Positions 58,629 through 64,000 of a DNA stretch of 64,000 bases are shown in pieces. The position numbers were made by a program, and so were the translations under genes. Origin of the DNA: Candidatus Margulisiibacteriota bacterium. GTDB lineage: Bacteria; Margulisbacteria; WOR-1; O2-12-FULL-45-9; XYB2-FULL-48-7. The stretch spans positions 391,162-455,161 of the forward strand of contig JBAZTH010000003.1 of NCBI GenBank assembly GCA_041661965.1, read 5' to 3'. The notes beneath the pieces were generated by a model. It was given only the letters and a program-made list of their open reading frames with translations. It did not search any database and had not been told where the DNA came from. Position 1 is the stretch's first letter, and every line of letters begins with the position of its first letter.

Positions 58629-58629
58629 T

Positions 58630-58926
58630 TTATGCCGATAATTTCCCTTCGATCGTGTCGATCTTTTCGATCTGCTTGTTGCTGATAACAATTAAGTACG
58701 ATTTTTCCCCGGCCTTCAGGACATAGGCGGTGACCTGCGGCTCCAAAATGACCCGGTCGAGGACCTTGATCATTGTTCCCGGGGTCGAGATCTTAAAACG
58801 GGGGAGGACGAACTTGGCCGTCACATAAATAATCGCGATAACAATGCCCAGCGACAGAAAGACCTGCATAACGTAACCGATGGTGACGATCGGGGAGCTG
58901 TGCAAAACCAGCGGCTCAACCGTCAT
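58630..58926 (-). CDS. fliO: Flagellar protein FliO
   Basis: The 98-residue protein has one membrane helix (about 17-38) and a small cytoplasmic beta domain (IKVLDRVILEPQVTAYVLKAGEKSYLIV) matching FliO, which helps FliP assemble. It overlaps fliN by four bases. FliO is poorly conserved, and the order fliN-fliO-fliP-fliQ-fliR supports the call. Confidence 0.88.
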   Translation of the reverse strand: MTVEPLVLHSSPIVTIGYVMQVFLSLGIVIAIIYVTAKFVLPRFKISTPGTMIKVLDRVILEPQVTAYVLKAGEKSYLIVISNKQIEKIDTIEGKLSA

Positions 58927-59210
58927 TTCATCACCACGTTCGTGATCCGGAGGCCGTAGTAATCGTCAACCGCGACGACTTCCCCCTGCGCGATCAATTG
59001 TCCGCCGACTTTTAAGTCGAGCGGTTCACCCGCCAGGCGGTTCAATTCGATGATCGAGCCTTCGGCAAGTTCGAGGATCTCTTTTAGGGAGAGTTCGGCG
59101 TTCCCCAGCTCCACCGTGACCTTGATCGGAATATCGCCCATGACGCGCGACTCGAAGCGTTCACCTTTGGTCTCGCTAAGTTCTTGGAATTTGACGTTCT
59201 TTAAGTCCAT
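58923..59210 (-). CDS. fliN: Flagellar switch protein FliN
   Basis: The 95-residue protein is a single SpoA (surface presentation of antigens) domain: DIPIKVTVELGNAELSLKEILELAEGSIIELNRLAGEPLDL, then a V-G-Q-L-I-A-Q-G-E-V-V-type strand. FliN forms the lower C-ring with FliM and helps dock the export ATPase complex. No N-terminal CheC-like extension is present. It follows fliM by 13 bp. Confidence 0.96.
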   Translation of the reverse strand: MDLKNVKFQELSETKGERFESRVMGDIPIKVTVELGNAELSLKEILELAEGSIIELNRLAGEPLDLKVGGQLIAQGEVVAVDDYYGLRITNVVMK

Positions 59211-59223
59211 CGCCGTTCCCCCT

Positions 59224-60432
59224 TTATTTTATATTATCATTAAATTCGTTCGCTTGGCTACCCAGATCTTCCAGTTCTTCTTCAGCGAAACTTTCTTTAA
59301 GATCTTCGTCGCTTAAATTAAATTCATCTTCCGAGTTCGTCTCGGGGACTTCGACCGCTGATTCTTCGGCGGCCGCCGGCTCTTCGGCCGGTACTTCTGA
59401 CGGTTCTTCCGCCGGTTCTTCGGCCATTTTTTCTTCTTCTTTAGACAGAGCGAGCGGCGGCATGATCACTACTTCGTCTTCTTCAAAGCCAACCAGGCGG
59501 ATGGCGTTCTTTGCTTTGACGTGCCCGGCCTGGGAGAGGAGCCGCAGATGCTCGCCGAGCTGCAGGACGATCGGCGACTTGATCGAAGTGTCGAGGGCGA
59601 TAACATCGCCGGGTTCTAGCGAATTGATCTCGTCGGGCGAAAGGGTCGTCGACCCGAGCGTGGCGGAGAGCGGAACGCTGATCTTGCGCAGGATCGCGTT
59701 CGGCAGTCGTTCGATATTCAAGGGTTTCTGGTAATCCTGACTTTCGTAAAGCTTGACCAATTGTTTCGCGGTCGGCGCCTGGTAACCGAAAATGATCCGG
59801 CCGGTTGGGTTATCATTGAACGAGACGTCGGCTGAAAAACAAATAAAGGTCGAAGACGGATTGATCGCCGAATCCAAGATGATGTCCGGCGAACTTAGCA
59901 GATTGATTTGCGGTTCATCGAAAACCCCGCCGAACGCGGAGACGTAAAGCGGCAGATAGTGGGCGAGGGTCGTTTTGAGGACTTCCCCTTCGGCTTCGGT
60001 TAAACCGCGGTTCAAGGGATCCAGGTCGCGGCTGCCGAGCGCGTGGTTGATTAGCGAATTGGCGACGTTAAGATCGACGATCAACTGGCCGGCCTCGTGG
60101 ATCCCGGGAATTTTCAGGGCCAGCTGGGCGACGTGTCCGGTCAAGGTCCGCAGAAAGTTGAGATAGGTCGTTTGTTCGGCGGAGCAGGCGTAAAATTCGA
60201 TCCCGAGCCCGAGTTCGCGCCGCAGCTTCTGGAACAGCTCCTGCAGGCAATGATAATGGACCTTGAGAAATTGGTCCAGTTCTTCTTTGGCTAAACGGTC
60301 AAAACCAAACAAACCGGTCTTAACTTTTTTGCCGATCGTTTTGGCCGGCCGGTAGGTAGTCCAATCGCCGATCGCCGGCGGCAGCTTGATCGTGATCTTT
60401 TGCGAACTAATTTCCGGCGTTCTTTCTGCCAT
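59224..60432 (-). CDS. fliM: Flagellar motor switch protein FliM, altered N-terminus and acidic C-tail
   Basis: The 402-residue protein has the FliM middle CheC-like domain (about 50-230) and a C-terminal SpoA domain (about 245-325), encoded before fliN as expected. Two oddities are visible. The N-terminus reads MAERTPEISSQKITIKLPPA and lacks the EIDALL peptide that binds phosphorylated CheY. The C-terminus has an added acidic tail of about 75 residues, with Glu/Pro/Ala repeats (EEPAEEPSEVPAEEPA) and a terminal LSDEDLKESF (373-382) that loosely resembles LSQDEIDALL. The CheY site may have moved to the tail, which is inference. The start follows an AAGGAG site. Confidence 0.88.
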   Translation of the reverse strand: MAERTPEISSQKITIKLPPAIGDWTTYRPAKTIGKKVKTGLFGFDRLAKEELDQFLKVHYHCLQELFQKLRRELGLGIEFYACSAEQTTYLNFLRTLTGHVAQLALKIPGIHEAGQLIVDLNVANSLINHALGSRDLDPLNRGLTEAEGEVLKTTLAHYLPLYVSAFGGVFDEPQINLLSSPDIILDSAINPSSTFICFSADVSFNDNPTGRIIFGYQAPTAKQLVKLYESQDYQKPLNIERLPNAILRKISVPLSATLGSTTLSPDEINSLEPGDVIALDTSIKSPIVLQLGEHLRLLSQAGHVKAKNAIRLVGFEEDEVVIMPPLALSKEEEKMAEEPAEEPSEVPAEEPAAAEESAVEVPETNSEDEFNLSDEDLKESFAEEELEDLGSQANEFNDNIK

Positions 60433-60439
60433 TAACTCC

Positions 60440-61249
60440 TTATCCTAACTTCTGTATAAAACTGTTGATGACATCGGACGCCATTTTGACCATGTTCAGG
60501 TTGCCGCTCATGGCCCGCTGGATCTCCAGCGTATCGATGGTCTCCGCCAGATAAAAGACGTTTGATTGCTCGACTTGTTTCGGGGTGACCGAACCCACGA
60601 CGCCGCCGGGTCCGGTCGGGATCGCGGCATCGCCGGAAGCCAACGTTTGTTCAAACGCGGTCCCTTGCGCTTGGGCCAGGCCGCCTGGATTGGCGAAATA
60701 AGTCAGGGCGATCTGATAACCGGTGCTGGTTCCCTGGTAATAGAGGTACCCGTCCTGTTTCCATTCATAATCATCAACGTTGCCGCTGGGGAGCCCGGCG
60801 ATGGGGACGACTCTGCCGCCGGAGTCCAAGCCGTAGACCTGCATGCCGTTGGAGGTCAGATTCCGGTTGGAATCAAGTTTAAAATCGCCGCTCCTGGTAT
60901 AGAGCATCCGTTTCCCTCCATCCGGTGAAATAATAAACATTCCTTCTTCCTGGTCGATCGCCAGGGAGAGGTTTGTCCCTTCGGTCGTTTCCCCCTTGGA
61001 GAAGTTAACCGTTACGCCGCTTAAGGTCACTCCCTGGCCAAGCTGTTTGGGGTTGGTGCCGCCGATGTTCCCCTGGGCTTCCGTGCCGCGGCTCAAGACT
61101 TGTTCAAACACCGATTGAAAGGAGGTCGAGAGCTGTTTATAACCGGGGACCTGCATGTTGGCGATATTGAGAGAGTGGATCCGGAGCGCTTCGTTATACG
61201 CGCCGATCGCCCCTTTGGCCGAAGTGATGATATCAAACATTCCGCCCAT
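60440..61249 (-). CDS. Flagellar hook-basal body (rod/hook family) protein
   Basis: The 269-residue protein belongs to the FlgE/FlgF/FlgG family. It has the N-terminal rod/hook motif with SLNIANMQVPGYKQ (about 26-39) and a C-terminal helix (EIQRAMSGNLNMVKMASDVINSFIQ) for coiled-coil packing. Its length is closer to FlgF/FlgG, whereas its place after fliK suggests a hook subunit, so I leave the symbol blank. The ATG at 61249 follows AGGAGG by 6 nt; the longer frame to 61279 is rejected. It overlaps fliK by 17 bases. Confidence 0.85.
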   Translation of the reverse strand: MGGMFDIITSAKGAIGAYNEALRIHSLNIANMQVPGYKQLSTSFQSVFEQVLSRGTEAQGNIGGTNPKQLGQGVTLSGVTVNFSKGETTEGTNLSLAIDQEEGMFIISPDGGKRMLYTRSGDFKLDSNRNLTSNGMQVYGLDSGGRVVPIAGLPSGNVDDYEWKQDGYLYYQGTSTGYQIALTYFANPGGLAQAQGTAFEQTLASGDAAIPTGPGGVVGSVTPKQVEQSNVFYLAETIDTLEIQRAMSGNLNMVKMASDVINSFIQKLG

Positions 61250-61982
61250 GTGCCGCCTCCTTGATTTTAATTTCGTCAAAGTTAATATGGGCCTTTTTCA
61301 ACGCCGCTTCCAGATCTTCCAGACTTTCGTCGATCAGTTTTTTTGCTTCCGGCTGGGCCATGATCGAAACCGAGATCAGCCCCTGATGATAGGTCAGGGT
61401 CAGGAGAATGTTGCCGAGTTCGGCCGGTTTTAAGGTCAGGGAGAGTTCGGTCTTCCCTTTTCCTTTAACTATTTCCAACTGGTCGGCGATCTGGTCGACC
61501 AGCGATTGCAGGTCGAGGCTGGGCTGGAGTTTGCCGGCGAGGAACGATTGGTAGAACTGTTGGCTTCCTTCCAGGTTCGGGACCAGCCAATTGGTCTTAA
61601 GCAGAAGGTCTTGCAATGACTGGGTCGCTTGTTGGCTAAAACCGGGGAGCGGGGCCGCTTCACTTTGTGCTTGCGCCTTGACCATTTGCTGGGCGGTCAG
61701 AGCCGCTTGGGTTGAAGTCGAGGCCGGCTGATACGCGGCCGAACTCTCAACTTGATTGTTTTGATTATCGGAAAAGATCGAAGCACTCCAGCCGGTGTCG
61801 CTGGCGGGAAGATAACCGAACAGGCCGGGCATTTGCGCGAAAGGAGAATAAAGTAAACCAAGCCGGGCTTGTTCGTATTTTAATTTTTCTTCGAAGGAAT
61901 CGTCGGAGTTTTGTTGACTGATGGAGGCGGCGTTCGTCGCCAACGGTTCGGCGGCGTCAATTTGCGATAAGTGGATAGTCAT
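61233..61982 (-). CDS. fliK: Flagellar hook-length control protein FliK (short)
   Basis: The 249-residue protein has a disordered Gln/Ser/Ala-rich N-terminal part and the FliK C-terminal domain (ELSLTLKPAELGNILLTLTYHQGLISV, about 170-235), which contacts FlhB to stop hook growth. At 249 residues it is shorter than usual FliK proteins (about 400). The ATG at 61982 follows GGAGGAG closely. FlgD, which usually lies between fliK and the hook gene, is absent here. It is the first gene of the flagellar operon in this window. Confidence 0.85.
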   Translation of the reverse strand: MTIHLSQIDAAEPLATNAASISQQNSDDSFEEKLKYEQARLGLLYSPFAQMPGLFGYLPASDTGWSASIFSDNQNNQVESSAAYQPASTSTQAALTAQQMVKAQAQSEAAPLPGFSQQATQSLQDLLLKTNWLVPNLEGSQQFYQSFLAGKLQPSLDLQSLVDQIADQLEIVKGKGKTELSLTLKPAELGNILLTLTYHQGLISVSIMAQPEAKKLIDESLEDLEAALKKAHINFDEIKIKEAAHGRNV

Positions 61983-62009
61983 AGCTCCTCCCCCAAACAT
62001 TTAGTCGTA

Positions 62010-62038
62010 ATCATAAGTAAAAAGCTTGCATAAGTCAA
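62010..62038 (-). promoter_or_regulatory. Promoter of the flagellar operon
   Basis: On the minus strand TTGACT (62033-62038), a 17-bp spacer and TATGAT (62010-62015). It has sigma-70 form and lies 6 bp below tRNA-Leu. The leader of about 20 nt ends with a GGAGGAG ribosome binding site. Confidence 0.65.
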
Positions 62039-62043
62039 GAAAA

Positions 62044-62125
62044 TGCCTGGGAAGGGAGTCGAACCCTTAAGTCTTTCGACATACGCACCTCAAGCGTACG
62101 TGTATGCCATTTCCACCACCCAGGC
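62044..62125 (-). tRNA. tRNA-Leu (anticodon GAG)
   Basis: Acceptor GCCTGGG pairs perfectly with CCCAGGC. The anticodon stem TACGC/GCGTA with loop TTGAGGT gives GAG. A long variable arm (class II) is present. The discriminator is A and CCA is not encoded. It lies 5 bp after murF and may be co-transcribed with it. Confidence 0.95.
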
Positions 62126-62130
62126 ATGAT

Positions 62131-63360
62131 CTAGTTTATTACTTCGACGACTTCTTCCATGCGCGTGCCGCGCGAACCTTTCACTAAAATTATATCACGG
62201 GGCCGGATTAAATTCTTCAGTTTTTTTATCAGGAGTTTCTTGTTTCGGAAATTGCTCCCGGAGCGGGGCCAGAACTCTCCGAAAGTGAAAACAAAGTCGA
62301 TCTTCAGGTCGCGGGCCAGCTTCAGCGCCTGGATGTGGGCCGACTTCGTCGCCTTGCCCAGTTCGAGCATGTTCCCCAAAACGGCGATCTTACGGCCGTT
62401 CATCCCGCCGATAGTTTTAAGGGCCGCCGCCAGCGATTGGGGATTGGCGTTGTAAGTGTCATCAATAATTTTGGTCCCATTAGTGAGATTGAAGACGTGC
62501 ATCCGCCGGCTGGAAAGCGGGACGGTCGATAGTCCTTTAACGATCGAGCTTCGTTTGACTTTCAGGACCTTGGCCGCCGCGATCGCCGCCAGGGCGTTGT
62601 AAATGTTATGGTCGCCGGGGACGGGGAGTTCGATCCCTTTTAATTCATCCGTGCCGACGTTGGCTTTTTCCAGGATGCCGAAGGTGACGACTTTCGCCCC
62701 TTGTTTTTTGACCTTTTCTTTTAAATGCTCAAAGAACTCGTCGTCTTGATTGATGATGGCGTAATCGTTTTTGCCCAAGAAGGCGAAGATCTCCGCCTTG
62801 GCTTTGGCGACGTTTCTTTTGGTCTTGAGGTATTCCAGGTGGGATTCGCCGATGTTGGTCACGATCGAGATCTTTGGCCGGACGATCGCCGCCAGTTCCC
62901 TGATCTCGCCAAGTCCCTGCATTCCCATTTCAATGACCGCAACCTGGTGCTGTTTCGTTAATTTAAGGAGGGTGAGGGGGACGCCGATCTCGTTGTTGAG
63001 GTTCCCTTCGTTTTTGAGGACCCGTTTTTCCTGGCCAAGGATCGAAGCGAGCATCTCTTTGGTCGTGGTCTTGCCGCAGGAGCCGGTCACGCCGATAAAA
63101 GTGATTTTAAATTTGTTCCGGTGATAAGCGGCCAGGATTTGCAGCGCTTTCAGGCCGTCTTTGATGAAGAGAGCGGAGGCGCCGCGTTTTATGACCTCCG
63201 GAATAAATTTAGCGCCGTCGAATTTGTCTCCCTTAAGCGGGATGAACAATTCGCCCGGCGCGGTTTTGCGGGAATCGGTGGAAATGGCGGAAAACCGCAG
63301 GCCAGGACCTTCGATCCGGGCGTCGGGGATAAGCCTGATTATTTCCTCTACCGTGAACAT
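62131..63360 (-). CDS. murF: UDP-MurNAc-tripeptide-D-Ala-D-Ala ligase MurF
   Basis: The 409-residue protein has the Mur ligase layout: N-terminal UDP-binding domain (DSRKTAPGELFIPLKGDKFDG), central ATPase domain with GVTGSCGKTTTKEML (near residue 105) and DDTYNANPQS, and a C-terminal domain. The short N-terminal domain and the DDTYNANP motif fit MurF. It adds D-Ala-D-Ala in cytoplasmic peptidoglycan synthesis. The ATG at 63360 (MFTVEEII) lies 6 nt after a TACTAT box, so a leaderless mRNA is likely; a further in-frame ATG at 63378 is inside the promoter. Confidence 0.94.
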   Translation of the reverse strand: MFTVEEIIRLIPDARIEGPGLRFSAISTDSRKTAPGELFIPLKGDKFDGAKFIPEVIKRGASALFIKDGLKALQILAAYHRNKFKITFIGVTGSCGKTTTKEMLASILGQEKRVLKNEGNLNNEIGVPLTLLKLTKQHQVAVIEMGMQGLGEIRELAAIVRPKISIVTNIGESHLEYLKTKRNVAKAKAEIFAFLGKNDYAIINQDDEFFEHLKEKVKKQGAKVVTFGILEKANVGTDELKGIELPVPGDHNIYNALAAIAAAKVLKVKRSSIVKGLSTVPLSSRRMHVFNLTNGTKIIDDTYNANPQSLAAALKTIGGMNGRKIAVLGNMLELGKATKSAHIQALKLARDLKIDFVFTFGEFWPRSGSNFRNKKLLIKKLKNLIRPRDIILVKGSRGTRMEEVVEVIN

Positions 63361-63366
63361 AAAGCT

Positions 63367-63395
63367 ATAGTAGCCCACGTCCCAGGTAGGGTCAA
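63367..63395 (-). promoter_or_regulatory. murF promoter (leaderless type)
   Basis: On the minus strand TTGACC (63390-63395), a 17-bp spacer and TACTAT (63367-63372). The murF start codon follows 6 nt after the -10 box. Confidence 0.6.
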
Positions 63396-63399
63396 GCTC

Positions 63400-64000
63400 T
63401 TACTTCTTGGCCCCCGCCGATTCGTAGAACTGCTTGTTGGTCTTGAATTCCTTCAAGCGCTCGATCAACTGTTCGGTCGCTTCGACCGTCTCGTAGCTGT
63501 CCATTACTTTGCGCAGCAGCCACATCGTCTTGAGGTCCTTTTCGTCCATCAACAGCTCTTCGCGGCGGGTGCCGGAGAGCCGGATGTCGATCGCCGGGAA
63601 GACCCTTCGTTCAGCGAGTTTCCGGTTAAGGTGAAGCTCCAGGTTGCCGGTCCCTTTAAACTCTTCATAAATGATATCGTCCATCCGGGAACCGGTATCG
63701 ACCAGAGCGGTGGCGATGATCGTCAAACTGCCGCCTTCTTCAATGTTTCTAGCGGCGCCGAAAAAGCGCTTTGGCCGGTGGAGACAGGCCGGGTCAAGAC
63801 CGCCGGAGAGGGTTCGGCCGGATGGCGGGGTGACCAGGTTGTAAGCGCGGGCCAGACGGGTAATCGAGTCGAGCAGGATGACGACATCCTTGCCTTCTTC
63901 GACCTGCCGTTTGCATGATTCTAAAAGAAGTTCGGCGATCCGGATGTGGTCCTCCGGCGGTTCGTCGAAAGTTGAAGCGACGACTTCCCCGACAACGGAA
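63400..64000 (-). CDS. rho: Transcription termination factor Rho, C-terminal part (5' end outside window)
   Basis: The last 200 residues of Rho are encoded and the gene continues beyond the window. The region includes Walker B (DVVILLDSITRLARAYN), the Q-loop/R-loop segment (PSGRTLSGGLDP, PKRFFGAARNIEEGGSLT) and the conserved EEFKGTGNLELHL stretch. Rho is a hexameric RNA helicase that ends transcription. The reading frame is open through to the edge with no frameshift. Rho may matter locally, because many convergent genes in the window have no space for intrinsic terminators. Confidence 0.97.
   Translation of the reverse strand, partial: SVVGEVVASTFDEPPEDHIRIAELLLESCKRQVEEGKDVVILLDSITRLARAYNLVTPPSGRTLSGGLDPACLHRPKRFFGAARNIEEGGSLTIIATALVDTGSRMDDIIYEEFKGTGNLELHLNRKLAERRVFPAIDIRLSGTRREELLMDEKDLKTMWLLRKVMDSYETVEATEQLIERLKEFKTNKQFYESAGAKK

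Overview
This 64 kb chromosomal window comes from an uncultivated-type, anaerobic, flagellated, diderm bacterium of roughly mid-50s % GC. The diderm call rests on an LptC/LptA-like protein, a porin, a small predicted outer-membrane barrel and the flagellar export set. The anaerobic call rests on desulfoferrodoxin, rubredoxin, a flavodiiron protein, a radical-SAM activase and ThyX. Gene content and style (several GH57 enzymes in one run, a SufC plus single SufB/D pair, DUF4912, many 1-4 nt gene overlaps) fit a Margulisbacteria/WOR-1-like lineage. That taxonomic guess is inference and untested here.

Layout. 1-6554: the end of mutS, pyruvoyl-dependent arginine decarboxylase, a radical-SAM activase, a kinase-less CHASE4/PAS sensor, a TlpA-CcdA-thioredoxin reductase thiol relay, and a ferritin-like protein. 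6632-18984: a phosphate island with phoB-phoR, a porin and two complete Pst transporters. The second transporter has two different PstB ATPases with complementary degenerate motifs. phoU closes the island. 19053-21636: desulfoferrodoxin-rubredoxin-flavodiiron protein-SixA, then a low-GC DUF559 nuclease followed by 471 bp of 53-bp-period tandem repeats and opposed palindromes. 22108-25164: SufC-SufB/D and a double-length ThyX. 25161-37117: an overlapping glycogen/alpha-glucan operon (small membrane protein, three GH57 enzymes, GalT, DUF4912, nucleotidyltransferase-phosphomannomutase fusion, GlgA). 37121-47638: a HEVGH lipoprotein, YebC, PHP, MGMT, HisF, prenyl synthase, TrpE, RodA, an LptC/LptA-like protein, Gap and Pgk. 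47688-52785: tRNAs, SecG, membrane proteins and a PAS/histidine kinase/receiver operon. 52782-62038 (minus strand): a flagellar export and switch operon ending in a FliA-type sigma factor. 62044-64000 (minus strand): tRNA-Leu, murF and the end of rho.

How it works together. PhoB/PhoR probably control both Pst modules through repeats of (T/G)TAAC(A/C) at 11/22-bp phase placed 9 bp upstream of a -10 box. The porin would admit phosphate through the outer membrane, PstS proteins capture it and the two transporters import it. The GH57/GlgA operon would build and trim glycogen without GH13 enzymes or a separate GlgC in the window. The strongest unexplained signals are the heteromeric PstB2/PstB3 pair, the tandem ThyX whose halves each lack what the other keeps, a recurring extended -10 (TGCTAWAAT) that places transcription starts at start codons (leaderless mRNAs), and the repeat structure next to the DUF559 gene.
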